In this document: positions 1-7,579 of the stretch, piece after piece
How positions within the stretch are numbered: the first letter of the stretch is position 1
Layout of the letters: each line of letters opens with the position of its first letter
DNA from: DATLBA01 sp035527275
Lineage (GTDB): Bacteria > Planctomycetota > Phycisphaerae > FEN-1346
Assembly: GCA_035527275.1 (NCBI GenBank)
Contig: DATLBA010000133.1
Coordinates: 1-10,380, forward strand
DNA: 10,380 nucleotides
Reading direction: 5' to 3'
Position numbers and translations under genes: made by a program
Notes under the pieces: model-generated
Told to the model about the DNA's origin: nothing
The model's input: only the letters and a program-made list of their open reading frames with translations
The model's database searches: none

Positions 1-1102
1 GCCGGTTCCTGCGGACGCGGATGGAACGGAAGCCGACCGGACGCTGGTCCTTGCCTCCGAGACGGTTCCCCAAGGCGTCGCCGTCGCCCGCTACTATATG
101 GCTGCGCGCGGTATCCCGGAAGATAACCTGTGCCTGGTCGAGGCGCCCGCGGATGAAGAGATCACGCGCGAGCAGTTCGACTCTTGCATCTGGGGGCCGT
201 TGCGGGCGTTCCTTGCGCGATGGGAAGGGCGGTTCGAGGTTCGCCTGCCGGACGGCACGCTCCGCCTCGCCTTCGGCGAACGCCGCGCCAAGTATCTCGT
301 CCCGGTCTTCGGCGTCCCGATTAAGGTCAAGGGCTACGAGGACGTCAAGACGATGTACCTGTCGCGGGCGGGGGCGGTGGATTCGGAACTCGCGCTTCTG
401 CCCACGGGCAATCACAATCTGGTCGGCGGCCTGGTGAACCCTTACTTCGGGTCGGACACGCCGTTCGGCCCGCCCCTGGACGGCGGGATGATTCTGGTGT
501 CGCGGCTGGACGGGCCGAGCGCGGAGATCGCCAAGCGTCTCGTGGACGATGCCCTCTGGGCCGAGCGAAACGGTCTCAAAGGCCGCGCCTACATCGACAC
601 GCGCGGCATCACCAAGCGCGGCTACGCGATGGGCGACCGGTGGCTGAAGCGCGCGGCCGCGCTCCTCGATGCCGCCGGCTTCGAGACCGAGGTGGACACG
701 CGCGAGGAAATTTGGCCGCTCAATCACCCGATGCCCGATCCGGCCGTCTATCTGGGCTGGTATTACCCCACGGCGGGTGGGCCGATGATGAAGCCGGGCT
801 TCCGGTTCAATCGCGGCGCCGTTGCCTACCACATTCAGAGTTTCTCGGGCTCGGCGATTCGGAGCCCCAAAGAGCACTGGGTCGGGCCGCTGCTCGTGCA
901 CGGTGCGTGCGTGACGGCCGGCGCCGTCTATGAACCGTTCCTCACGGGGACGCCCTACGTCGATATCCTCGTGGACCGGCTCTTGAAGGGCTACTCGTGG
1001 GGCGAGGCGGCCTACATGTCCCAGCCGCTTCTTTCCTGGCAGATGTGTTTCATCGGCGATCCGCTTTATCGGCCGTTCGGCAAGCGGCGCTCGCCGAAGT
1101 GA
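1..1102 (+). CDS. TIGR03790-family protein, 5'-truncated by the window edge
   Basis: The frame is open from base 2 to the TGA at 1100-1102. The first ATG at 98 is not the real start: the 32 codons before it read as family sequence (LVLASETVPQGVAVARYYMA followed by ARGIPEDNL), the usual N-terminal part of TIGR03790 proteins. Other family-like stretches are the GWYYPTAGG segment, the NRGAVAYHIQSFSG segment, and the C-terminal HGACVTAGAVYEP ... GDPLYRPF block. The function is unknown. The family is described as occurring mainly in bacteria that carry exosortase-type surface-protein sorting, so a link to secreted or surface proteins is plausible but not shown here. The signal peptide, if any, would lie outside the window. 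The gene converges on hflC with only 30 bases between the stop codons, and no clear terminator is visible there. Confidence 0.8.
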   Translation, partial: PVPADADGTEADRTLVLASETVPQGVAVARYYMAARGIPEDNLCLVEAPADEEITREQFDSCIWGPLRAFLARWEGRFEVRLPDGTLRLAFGERRAKYLVPVFGVPIKVKGYEDVKTMYLSRAGAVDSELALLPTGNHNLVGGLVNPYFGSDTPFGPPLDGGMILVSRLDGPSAEIAKRLVDDALWAERNGLKGRAYIDTRGITKRGYAMGDRWLKRAAALLDAAGFETEVDTREEIWPLNHPMPDPAVYLGWYYPTAGGPMMKPGFRFNRGAVAYHIQSFSGSAIRSPKEHWVGPLLVHGACVTAGAVYEPFLTGTPYVDILVDRLLKGYSWGEAAYMSQPLLSWQMCFIGDPLYRPFGKRRSPK

Positions 1103-1132
1103 CCGGCGCTCTCTCCGGACTCTTTTCCGCGC

Positions 1133-2107
1133 TTACGGCAGCGGGGCGGGGCCGCCTTCGGTGGGCGTGGTGTCTCCCTCCTTCAACAGTTTCAGGAACG
1201 GGCTGTCGGTCGAGAGGATGACGACCGTCTTCGAGTCGAAGGAGTTGCGGTAGGCCTCGAGGGTCCGGAGGAATCGGTAGAACTCGGGCGCCTGGCGGAT
1301 GGCCTTGGCGTAGATGTCGATGACCGTGGCGTCGGCCTCGCCGCGGATCTCGGCGGACCGCTGGCTGGCTTCGCCCTGGATGCTGGCCAGTTCTTTCTCC
1401 TTGTCCCCCAGAATGATGTTCTGCTGCTCCTTGGCCTCCGACAGGAAGCGCTCGGAGATGCGGTTTCGCTCGGACCGCATGCGGTTGTAAACGTCCTGCC
1501 GCACACTCTCGGTGTAGTTGACGCGCTTGATGCGGACGTCGAGCAGTTCGAAGCCGAATCGCGCCTCAAGTCCTTGCTTCGCCTGCGTGAGAATTTCTTC
1601 CATGATTCTGCCCCGCCCGACCTCGATTCGCTGCGCTTCCGGTCTTTTCGCGGCGCCCACTTCTTCGACCTCGTACTGTAACTCCCGATTGGTCGAGCGG
1701 ACCAGTTCGATTAACTGGTATCGGCCGATGACGTCGCGCACAACACCGTCCACGATGTCGTCGAGTTTCTTCATGCCGTTGGGGATGCGGCCCTTCAGCG
1801 AGACGTAGAACTGCTTGGGGTCCACGATCTTCCAGCGGGCCAGCGTGTCGATGTAGATGTTCTTCTTATCCTTGGTGATGACGTCGTTCGGGTCGCCGTC
1901 CCAGGAGAGGATGCGTTTTTCGATACGGCTGACCTTCTGGATGAAGGGCGTTTTCCAATACAAGCCGGCTTCGGTGACGATGCGGACCGGTTTGCCGAAC
2001 TCGGTGATGACGGCATACTCGAACTCGCTCACGGTATAAAGAGCCGAAGACAGCACGATGACCGCGATCACGACGAGAAGGATGAACAGGGAGGCGAGAA
2101 TCTTCAT
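1133..2107 (-). CDS. hflC: HflC, SPFH/prohibitin-family membrane protein
   Basis: This 324-residue protein is close to the usual HflC length. It has one N-terminal membrane segment (about residues 3-24), then an SPFH/band-7 domain (about 25-200, including FGKPVRIVTEAGLYWKTPF and the DVRIKRVNY stretch at 190-198). A charged, alanine- and glutamate-rich helix (about 205-265) follows, then the HflC-type end FYRFLRTLEAYRNSF ... STDSPF. In known systems HflK and HflC form a large periplasm-facing cage around the membrane protease FtsH and modulate its access to substrates. No ftsH is in the window. The ATG start is preceded by a GGGGGTG ribosome-binding site and overlaps the hflK stop as ATGA, so translation is probably coupled. 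The C-terminal tail is short and rich in proline and threonine. Confidence 0.93.
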   Translation of the reverse strand: MKILASLFILLVVIAVIVLSSALYTVSEFEYAVITEFGKPVRIVTEAGLYWKTPFIQKVSRIEKRILSWDGDPNDVITKDKKNIYIDTLARWKIVDPKQFYVSLKGRIPNGMKKLDDIVDGVVRDVIGRYQLIELVRSTNRELQYEVEEVGAAKRPEAQRIEVGRGRIMEEILTQAKQGLEARFGFELLDVRIKRVNYTESVRQDVYNRMRSERNRISERFLSEAKEQQNIILGDKEKELASIQGEASQRSAEIRGEADATVIDIYAKAIRQAPEFYRFLRTLEAYRNSFDSKTVVILSTDSPFLKLLKEGDTTPTEGGPAPLP

Positions 2108-3090
2108 CTTTCACCCCCTTTCCCGGTGCCGAGGTCAAGGAAGGGCAGAAAACTCCTGACCGCCTGATCGACGAAGACCTTCCTTTCGCTCTTTCGGAGG
2201 ATGTCCTCCATGGTTTCCATATAGAGCCGGACGCGGGTTTCTTCTTCGGCTTTCTGGTAGGCGGCGAATTGCATGAGGAACGCGTTCGTTTCGCCGGTCA
2301 CCTCCCGGACCTTTCGGTCCATGTAGGCCTCGGCCTCTTTGATGCGTTGCTCGCGTTCGCCGCGCGCCGCCGGCACCAGGCGGTTGCGCTCGGCCCTGGC
2401 CTGGTTGATGAGTTCTTCCTTCTTCTGGCGGGCGCGGTTGACCGCGTCGAATGCTTCCTTGACCTCGTCGGGCGGCCGGACGTCCTGGAGGTTTAGTTTC
2501 GTCAGTTCCACCCCGCACCCGAATTCGTCCAATTGCGTCTGCGCGGCGACGATCGCTTCGCGTGCGAGGTCGGCGCGGCCGATGGTGATGACCTCGTCCA
2601 CCGACCGGTCCCCCACGAGCGACCGCATGACCGATTCGCCCACGTCGCGGATCGTTCCCCTTACGTCTTCGACGTTGAACAGGTACGCTTCGGTGTCCTT
2701 GATCTTGTACTGAACGGTCCACTCGACGCTGCCGATGTTCAGGTCACCCGTGAGCATGGCCGAGACGCCCTTGTCCTCTCGGGTGGGCTCGTAGTAGCGG
2801 GTCCTCTTGCCGGCCTGGGCGGTGCGGAAGCCGAACTCGGCCGTCTCCACGTAGTCAATCGGCACGATGATGGCCCGGTCGACGCCGAACGGCCACTTGA
2901 AGTGTAAACCGGAGGGCACAGTGTCGATGTGCTTACCGAACCGGAGCACGACCGCCTCGCTGCGGGCATCCACCGTGTAAAAGCACTGGACGAGGCCGAC
3001 CAGCACCACGATGACCACGGCAAGGATGACCACATACTTGGCGAGTTCACGCGGTCCGACACTTTGGAAAAACGTTTGAGCGTCCATCAT
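2104..3090 (-). CDS. hflK: HflK, SPFH/prohibitin-family membrane protein
   Basis: This 328-residue protein has a membrane helix at about residues 19-39, followed by the SPFH domain starting FYTVDARSEAVVLRFGK. The HflK-typical MLTGDLNI motif lies at 112-119 and DVRPPDEV at 203-210. A long charged coiled-coil-like region spans about 212-285, then TRVRLYMETMEDIL. It is shorter than the E. coli protein because it lacks the long glycine/proline-rich N-terminal and the long C-terminal extensions. It should pair with HflC to regulate FtsH. Two tandem ATG codons are possible starts (3090 and 3087); a GGAGG at 3097-3101 lies 6 or 9 bases upstream, so either works. It is the first gene of the hflK-hflC operon, with a promoter at 3130-3158. 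Confidence 0.93.
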   Translation of the reverse strand: MMDAQTFFQSVGPRELAKYVVILAVVIVVLVGLVQCFYTVDARSEAVVLRFGKHIDTVPSGLHFKWPFGVDRAIIVPIDYVETAEFGFRTAQAGKRTRYYEPTREDKGVSAMLTGDLNIGSVEWTVQYKIKDTEAYLFNVEDVRGTIRDVGESVMRSLVGDRSVDEVITIGRADLAREAIVAAQTQLDEFGCGVELTKLNLQDVRPPDEVKEAFDAVNRARQKKEELINQARAERNRLVPAARGEREQRIKEAEAYMDRKVREVTGETNAFLMQFAAYQKAEEETRVRLYMETMEDILRKSERKVFVDQAVRSFLPFLDLGTGKGGER

Positions 3091-3129
3091 CAGGTTCCTC
3101 CGCTTTGAGACGTGATAGAAGTGCTTCGC

Positions 3130-3158
3130 ATCTTACCGGATGGCGGCCGGTGTGTCCA
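3130..3158 (-). promoter_or_regulatory. Probable sigma70-type promoter of hflK-hflC
   Basis: On the minus strand TGGACA (3153-3158) is followed after 17 bases by TAAGAT (3130-3135). The predicted transcript start near 3123 gives a leader of about 33 bases before the hflK ATG. Matches to consensus are 5/6 and 4/6. Confidence 0.55.
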
Positions 3159-3422
3159 GGCCGAACCTCGGCGCGTGGGGGTGTTGCCGCGTTTTATGGC
3201 ACGATGCGGCACGTCGCCGCCACTGCCCTTCTGCTTGCAGAAGGCTGCGAGTTCTCGAAACACAGTAGGGTTCCGTCGGGCGGATGCTCGGATAAAAGCC
3301 CTCGAACCCATCTCAGGCGAGAACCGGACGAAGCGGTTTCACATGCGCTGCTGCGGCAATCCCGAAAGGGGTCCCCCCTAAAGGGACCGCGGGCAGGCCG
3401 AACCCCGCCACCAGGTCACGGC
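3159..3422. other. Non-coding stretch between hflK promoter and lipoprotein terminator
   Basis: No convincing reading frame is visible: the open frames here lack ribosome-binding sites and family-like sequence. It holds two perfect short inverted repeats, at 3227-3244 (8-bp arms, two-base centre) and at 3370-3388 (GGTCCC/GGGACC around a 7-base loop). Nothing else is recognised. Confidence 0.5.
3227..3244. repeat. Near-perfect palindrome, 8-bp arms
   Basis: CCTTCTGC and GCAGAAGG flank a TT centre. It lies about 70 bp upstream of the hflK -35 box, so it could be an operator, or one of the many short palindromes seen in this window. Function unknown. Confidence 0.5.
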
Positions 3423-3460
3423 AAAAACCACGAGGAATGATTGCGCGCCAACCTCAGTGG
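3423..3460 (-). terminator. Intrinsic terminator of the lipoprotein gene
   Basis: On the minus strand CCAC-T-GAGG (3460-3452) can pair with CCTCGTGG (3435-3428) with one bulged base, across a 16-base loop. Five T residues (plus-strand A at 3423-3427) follow directly. The 5' arm overlaps the TGA stop codon of the lipoprotein gene. Confidence 0.6.
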
Positions 3461-3657
3461 TGATACCAAGGCGACAGGTGCGTCGGCCGCTCATTCAGAA
3501 AAATGGCGTCCGCGTCGTCGGCAATGCCTAACTGGTCGGCGGCGGTGACTCGCCGATAAGTCCAGTCACGGAAACGGTCGTGTGCCGACTTCTGACAGCC
3601 CATCACCATCAGCGACGCAACCGCCACCACCGCCAAAACAAGAACCAAATGCCTCAT
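3454..3657 (-). CDS. Small putative lipoprotein, 67 aa
   Basis: The start is taken at the ATG at 3657 because an AGGAGAGG ribosome-binding site sits a few bases upstream; the frame is open seven codons further, but those codons contain this site. The protein begins MRHLVLVLAVVAVASLMVMGC, a hydrophobic signal ending in a plausible lipobox (VMGC), with Cys21 as the lipidation site. The mature part is about 46 residues, charged, and ends NERPTHLSPWYHH with a histidine pair. No domain is recognised. The gene stands alone, with its own promoter (3711-3739) and a terminator overlapping its stop codon, which supports it as a real, independently expressed gene. Membrane location follows from the lipobox; its role is unknown. 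Confidence 0.7.
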   Translation of the reverse strand: MRHLVLVLAVVAVASLMVMGCQKSAHDRFRDWTYRRVTAADQLGIADDADAIFLNERPTHLSPWYHH

Positions 3658-3710
3658 GGATTCCTCTCCTTCCACCACGCTCGCTCTGCGTGCCCCAGCC
3701 CTTCGCCCAC

Positions 3711-3739
3711 ATCCTAAGCCGCCCGCGACCCCGTGTCAA
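3711..3739 (-). promoter_or_regulatory. Probable sigma70-type promoter of the small lipoprotein gene
   Basis: On the minus strand a perfect TTGACA (3734-3739) is followed after 17 bases by TAGGAT (3711-3716). The leader to the ATG at 3657 would be about 47 bases. Confidence 0.6.
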
Positions 3740-3754
3740 CAGGAAAAAACCCGG

Positions 3755-4288
3755 CTAACCCCCACGATTGCCGAGATTTGCGAAATAGAAGCGGGCCGGA
3801 CCGTACCACCAGCCGCACTTTCGCCGGGCGGCGATCCGCCGAATCTCGCCGACAGCCTCCGCATAGACGCGCTCGCCGTGGACCCGAGCCGCCGAATCGC
3901 AGAAGTACGTGCGGCAACCGAGAGTCCGCGCCTCACGGGTGGTGCAGCGGTCCCCCTCCTGATAGGGGCATTGCCAGGGAGCGTGCGGCGGACCTGGAAC
4001 GACGCGCCGCTCCGGCGGTGGCATCCCAGCGATGGCGACCAGATAAGCGAGTTCCAGCGTGCTGGCGAACAGGACCGGCGTCGCAGGGCCAAAACGACAG
4101 CACTGCCCGCACGCGCGGCACGATGAGGCAACCGGCCTGAGGGCTTCATCCACGCGGGCGTAAACCCGTGCCAACTCGGCCGCCTGATCCGCATGAGGCG
4201 GACGAAACCGAGACGGCCGGCCCCACGGCGCCAGCCGCGCCGCCTCGATCCATGTCTCGGTTGGAACTTCACCGCTCGGACCGGCCAT
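3755..4288 (-). CDS. CxxCxxCC cysteine-cluster (YkgJ-type) protein, 177 aa
   Basis: The hallmark CRACGQCC motif is at residues 57-64 (Cys57, 60, 63, 64). A second cysteine set lies in CPYQEGDRCTTREARTLGCR (Cys107, 115, 125), plus Cys130. This arrangement matches the putative zinc- or iron-binding CxxCxxCC family, whose biochemical role is not established. There is no signal peptide or membrane segment, so it is probably cytoplasmic. The ATG start directly abuts the TAG stop of the upstream paralog (TAGATG), and the only ribosome-binding-like GGAG is about 12 bases upstream, so it is probably translated by coupling. The C-terminal tail is rich in aromatic residues. It is diverged from its neighbour outside the cysteine motifs. 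Confidence 0.8.
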   Translation of the reverse strand: MAGPSGEVPTETWIEAARLAPWGRPSRFRPPHADQAAELARVYARVDEALRPVASSCRACGQCCRFGPATPVLFASTLELAYLVAIAGMPPPERRVVPGPPHAPWQCPYQEGDRCTTREARTLGCRTYFCDSAARVHGERVYAEAVGEIRRIAARRKCGWWYGPARFYFANLGNRGG

Positions 4289-4726
4289 CTAAACTGTCAT
4301 CTCCGTTCGCCGGACCTTGATCTGTTCGAACCGGAACAGCGGTCCCTCGCCGATGCCCGGACACCGGCGAGCCGCACCCTGCCAAGCCTCCCGACTGGCC
4401 AGATTACTCGGCCAGAACGGCCACGTGCGGCACTGCGTCGGGCGGACCGGATAGATGGCGCAACGGCCGTTCCCATCGAGCATCACGCAATCGTAATTGG
4501 GTTTTTCCTTCAGGCTCAACCCGCGCCACAGCCGCCGGACATACCGGCGGCGAAATTCCTTCGGCTCCAGACCGAGGTGCTCTGCGATCTCTTCAATCTC
4601 CTGCGCGTTGAGCCACACATACCCGGGCGCCCTGCCACAGCATCTTCCGCACGCCCGGCACGCGAAGCGCAGGCCGTCGGCATACCACGGCTCTTTCCAA
4701 TTTTTCTTCGACCTTAACAGCGTCAT
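4289..4726 (-). CDS. CxxCxxCC cysteine-cluster (YkgJ-type) protein, 145 aa
   Basis: CRACGRCC lies at residues 23-30 (Cys23, 26, 29, 30). A family-typical EIEEIAEHLGLEPKEFRRRY helix follows, then Cys80, Cys89 in NGRCAIYPVRPTQCR, Cys99 and Cys122. The CxxIYxxRPxxCRxWPF pattern is characteristic of the family, thought to bind zinc or an iron-sulfur cluster. A start at the GTG at 4753 is possible by frame but lies inside the predicted -10 box, so it would not be in the mRNA; the ATG at 4726 follows a GGGGAAAG site. It is the first gene of a two-gene operon with the second YkgJ-type protein and is transcribed divergently from mutL. Function is unknown. Confidence 0.82.
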   Translation of the reverse strand: MTLLRSKKNWKEPWYADGLRFACRACGRCCGRAPGYVWLNAQEIEEIAEHLGLEPKEFRRRYVRRLWRGLSLKEKPNYDCVMLDGNGRCAIYPVRPTQCRTWPFWPSNLASREAWQGAARRCPGIGEGPLFRFEQIKVRRTEMTV

Positions 4727-4753
4727 AAACACTTTCCCCGGTGGGCGCGGCAC

Positions 4754-4782
4754 ATTGTATGCACCGTGCCGCCGCCCGGCAA
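4754..4782 (-). promoter_or_regulatory. Probable sigma70-type promoter of the CxxCxxCC gene pair
   Basis: On the minus strand TTGCCG (4777-4782) is followed after 17 bases by TACAAT (4754-4759). The predicted transcript start near 4747 gives a leader of about 20 bases to the ATG at 4726, which decides against the upstream GTG start. Confidence 0.6.
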
Positions 4783-4792
4783 GATTGCGTCC

Positions 4793-4822
4793 TTGCGGCC
4801 GCCGGCCGGGCGAGTCTATAAT
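4793..4822 (+). promoter_or_regulatory. Probable sigma70-type promoter of mutL
   Basis: TTGCGG (4793-4798) is followed after 18 bases by a perfect TATAAT (4817-4822). The leader would be about 30 bases. It is back to back with the divergent promoter, the two -35 boxes being 10 bases apart. Confidence 0.6.
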
Positions 4823-4857
4823 GATTGCCCAAACCGCTCTTGAGGAATTCGCCAGCG

Positions 4858-6741
4858 ATGCCGCCGATCTCGGTTCTTCCTGAAACGGTTGTCAACCAGA
4901 TTGCCGCCGGAGAGATCATCGAGCGCCCCGCCAGCGCCGTCAAGGAACTCTTGGAGAACGCAATCGACGCCCAGGCCGCGCGCATCATCGTCGAACTCGA
5001 GGCCGCCGGCAAAAAACTGATCCGCGTCAGCGACGACGGGGTCGGCATCCCTGCGGCCGAGGTTTCCCTCGCCCTGGCGAGCCACGCGACGAGCAAGATC
5101 GCCTCGGCCGACGACCTCGCGGGCGTCACGACGCTTGGGTTTCGGGGCGAGGCGTTACCGTCAATTGCGTCGGTGGCGGATGTGCGGCTGGTGAGCCGGA
5201 CGCACGACACCCTCGAAGCGACCGAGGTGGCGGTTTCCGGCGGCAAGGCAGGCGCCGCGGTGCCGACGAGCGGCCCGGTCGGCACGACCGTCGAAGTCCG
5301 TAACCTCTTTCGCTACGTGCCCGCCCGGCGAAAGTTTCTTAAGACCGACGCCACCGAGATGGGCCACGTGACGGAACAGGTGGCCCGAGTGGCGATCGCC
5401 TACCCGCGCGTCCACTTGACCGTCCTTCACAACGGGCGCTCCGTGTATGAGTTGCCGCCGACGGATTCGGTGCGCGACCGGATTGGGGCGTTCTTCGGCG
5501 CGGACCTGGCGCAGGCGTTAATCGAGGTCGGATCTGAGGAGCCGGCCGGTTCACTGCGGGGACTGGTCGGCCCGCCGAATGTCGTCCGAGCCACGACAAA
5601 GATGCAGTACCTGTTTCTGAACGGGCGGTACATCCGCGACCGGAGTCTCCTGCACGCCCTCCGCGAAGCCTACCGGGGGATGCTCGAGGGCAACCGCCAG
5701 CCGGTGGCTTTCCTGTTTCTCACGGTTCCGCCCGACCGCGTGGACGCGAACGTCCATCCGACGAAGATTGAGGTCCGCCTGCGTGATGCGCATCTCTTGT
5801 ATGGTCAGTTGCTGGCGGTGGTGCGGGAGAAGTTGCTCGGCCCGGGCCTCGCGCCGCATCTGGCGCCGTTTCCCCCGGCGCCGGTGTCCGAGGCGTCGCC
5901 GGATAGCGAGGGGGGGCACGAAGCGCGCGTGCGCGAGGCCGTGGCGGACTTCCTCCGAAGCCCGCCGCCGCGCGCCCAGAGCCGCCTGGATCTGAAAGGA
6001 CGCTCGGCCGCAAAGGGCGCCGGCGCTCCTGCCGCGCCCCTGCGCCCACACGAACCCCGATATACATCGGGGCGGCCGGGATTCTACCGCGAAGCAAGCC
6101 CAAGGCAGGAAACAGAGGCGCCCCCACAAGCGCACGCCATCCAACTCCACAATACCTATCTGGTGGCCGAGACGTCGGACGGGATTCTCATCGTGGACCA
6201 GCACGCCCTGCACGAGCGGGTCCTGTTCGACCGGATTATGACGCGGCTGGAGGCCGGGCCGCTTGAAGGGCAGCGTTTGCTTGTGCCCGTCACGCTGGAC
6301 GTGACGGATGGTGAGATGGCGGCCCTTGAGGCCCACCGCCAGGCGCTCGGGCAACTGGGAATCGAGGCCGAGCCGCTAGGCCCGCGGTCGGTGGGCATCC
6401 ACTCGTTTCCGGCCCTTCTCGAGAAGGCGGACCCGGCGGGAACCGTCCGCGATTTTCTGGCCTGGGCTGTCGAGTGTGAGTCGCCGCCTGCGGCCCGCCA
6501 GGTGCTCGAGAAACTCGCCCATGTGGCAGCCTGCCGCGGCGCTGTCAAGGCGGGCGACCGGCTGAGCCCCGAGGAGATTGAGGCGCTGCTCGCGCATCGG
6601 GAGGCGGCCGAGATGGCAGCCACCTGCCCGCATGGCCGCCCGACCGCCGTCATCCTCCGCAAAGCGGACTTGGAACGACAGTTCGGCCGCGATTACGCAA
6701 CGCCCCCGGCGACGAGCGGAAACGAACCTCTCCCCTTCTAG
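4858..6741 (+). CDS. mutL: DNA mismatch repair protein MutL
   Basis: This 627-residue protein has the complete MutL layout. The N-terminal GHKL ATPase carries ELLENAIDA (Glu33, Asn34), DDGVGI (59-64) and GFRGEAL (94-100). The transducer domain follows, with FLNGRYIRD and DVNVHPTK-like DANVHPTK. A low-complexity linker (about 335-425) leads into a C-terminal dimerisation/endonuclease domain. This domain carries DQHALHE (from Asp447), ACRGAVKAG (Cys559) and CPHGRP (Cys590), the metal-binding pattern of nicking MutL proteins; E. coli MutL lacks these. In mismatch repair MutL is recruited by MutS and nicks the strand to be repaired. The ATG at 4858 gives the family N-terminus (VLPETVVNQIAAGEIIERP); a TTG at 4825 lies upstream but right next to the -10 box. 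AGGA at 4843-4846 is a plausible ribosome-binding site. No mutS is in the window. Confidence 0.96.
   Translation: MPPISVLPETVVNQIAAGEIIERPASAVKELLENAIDAQAARIIVELEAAGKKLIRVSDDGVGIPAAEVSLALASHATSKIASADDLAGVTTLGFRGEALPSIASVADVRLVSRTHDTLEATEVAVSGGKAGAAVPTSGPVGTTVEVRNLFRYVPARRKFLKTDATEMGHVTEQVARVAIAYPRVHLTVLHNGRSVYELPPTDSVRDRIGAFFGADLAQALIEVGSEEPAGSLRGLVGPPNVVRATTKMQYLFLNGRYIRDRSLLHALREAYRGMLEGNRQPVAFLFLTVPPDRVDANVHPTKIEVRLRDAHLLYGQLLAVVREKLLGPGLAPHLAPFPPAPVSEASPDSEGGHEARVREAVADFLRSPPPRAQSRLDLKGRSAAKGAGAPAAPLRPHEPRYTSGRPGFYREASPRQETEAPPQAHAIQLHNTYLVAETSDGILIVDQHALHERVLFDRIMTRLEAGPLEGQRLLVPVTLDVTDGEMAALEAHRQALGQLGIEAEPLGPRSVGIHSFPALLEKADPAGTVRDFLAWAVECESPPAARQVLEKLAHVAACRGAVKAGDRLSPEEIEALLAHREAAEMAATCPHGRPTAVILRKADLERQFGRDYATPPATSGNEPLPF
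6055..6072. repeat. Perfect 7-bp-arm hairpin inside the mutL linker
   Basis: CCCCGAT (6055-6061) and ATCGGGG (6066-6072) flank ATAC. The sequence is more AT-rich at its centre than the surrounding gene and encodes part of the disordered linker (EPRYTSGRPG), where an in-frame palindromic insertion would be tolerated. Confidence 0.55.
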
Positions 6742-6817
6742 CGGTTAGACGCTGCCCGTGCTGTGAAGCCCAAGCCAAGGGGGGATTCCCGGCTCCTGAC
6801 GTGGACACGCAGAGAAC

Positions 6818-6892
<75 letters not shown>

Positions 6893-6908
6893 TCTGAGGG
6901 CACCAGCC

Positions 6909-6936
6909 ATTATGCCGCGTCCCAGGGGTCAGTCAA
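6909..6936 (-). promoter_or_regulatory. Probable promoter of tRNA-Gly(CCC)
   Basis: On the minus strand TTGACT (6931-6936) is followed after 16 bases by CATAAT (6909-6914). The transcript would begin about 10 bases before the mature tRNA. Confidence 0.6.
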
Positions 6937-7106
6937 CCGCTTTTCATAGACCCGCTGCTGGGGTGAGGCCAGCACCGCCTGCTCAAGTGCACGGCGTCGC
7001 TCAGCCACGCGGAGCCGCGCTTCGGCGAGCCCGACCCGGGCCTAAGCAGCCACGAGTTTCTTTCTCCGAATTCGGTCATGGCCTTGGCGAGCCACGATAG
7101 ACAAGG

Positions 7107-7125
7107 GTGGGTGCTTTGCACCCAC
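7107..7125. repeat. Perfect 8-bp-arm hairpin
   Basis: GTGGGTGC and GCACCCAC flank TTT. It is preceded by AAGG and followed by ACAGCC. There is no T tract on either strand, so it is more likely a dispersed repeat than a terminator. Confidence 0.5.
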
Positions 7126-7140
7126 ACAGCCAGGCTCCAA

Positions 7141-7162
7141 CGCCGCTGCCCCGCAAGCGGCG
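7141..7162. repeat. Perfect 7-bp-arm hairpin next to the tRNA-Arg promoter
   Basis: CGCCGCT and AGCGGCG flank an 8-base loop and end three bases before the -35 box of the tRNA-Arg promoter. A regulatory role is possible but not shown. Confidence 0.4.
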
Positions 7163-7165
7163 GCC

Positions 7166-7194
7166 TTGACACAGCCCCCCGCCGGGCCTATAGT
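7166..7194 (+). promoter_or_regulatory. Promoter of tRNA-Arg(ACG)
   Basis: TTGACA (7166-7171) is followed after 17 bases by TATAGT (7189-7194). The expected transcript start near 7201 lies 10 bases before the tRNA. Confidence 0.7.
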
Positions 7195-7210
7195 TTCGAG
7201 TTGAGGATGT

Positions 7211-7287
<77 letters not shown>

Positions 7288-7558
7288 GGAAAATGAGCGG
7301 CTTTGGACGGCGTGGTCTGCTCGGCCGGTGCGGCCATCGTAGCGCCCCGGGCCTCGCTGCTTTCGGGCCACGTGGCCGCCGTCTGCTGCCATCTGTTGAG
7401 TGCAATCACCAGCAGGCCCAAGAAGACGCCAGCCAGCAGAAGGCCGCAAGGCACGAGGGAAGGCTCCGGCGGGCAAGGGCGTTCGCGGCCGGTTGAACAC
7501 ATTGCGCATGGGCGATATGTTGGCGGGCGATTTTGGGTGGAATTTGGGGGATTTGGGG

Positions 7559-7579
7559 CCGATTTGGAGGCCAAATCGG
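7559..7579. repeat. Perfect 9-bp inverted repeat
   Basis: CCGATTTGG (7559-7567) and CCAAATCGG (7571-7579) flank AGG. The arm length and 3-base spacer suit a dimeric regulator site or a tight hairpin. Confidence 0.5.

Larger units (their letters stand above)
6937..7165. other. Non-coding stretch between the two tRNA promoters
   Basis: No gene is supported: frames here lack starts with ribosome-binding sites and family-like protein sequence. Near its right end it holds two perfect hairpins (7107-7125 and 7141-7162), listed separately. Confidence 0.5.

Noticed and set aside
98..1102. ATG at 98 as the start of the TIGR03790-family gene
   Set aside because: Family sequence continues upstream in frame to the window edge, so the real start is outside.
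3736..4272. 178-codon minus-strand frame overlapping the second CxxCxxCC gene
   Set aside because: It is an arginine-rich shadow frame without motifs; the overlapping frame carries the CxxCxxCC family pattern.
4727..4753. GTG at 4753 as the start of the first CxxCxxCC protein
   Set aside because: It has no ribosome-binding site and lies at the edge of the predicted -10 box; the ATG at 4726 has one and fits the promoter.
4825..4857. TTG at 4825 as the mutL start
   Set aside because: It is three bases from the -10 box and adds residues absent from the family; the ATG at 4858 gives the conserved N-terminus.
5551..6354. 267-codon minus-strand frame inside mutL
   Set aside because: It is a shadow of a GC-rich gene; mutL in the other strand is unmistakable.
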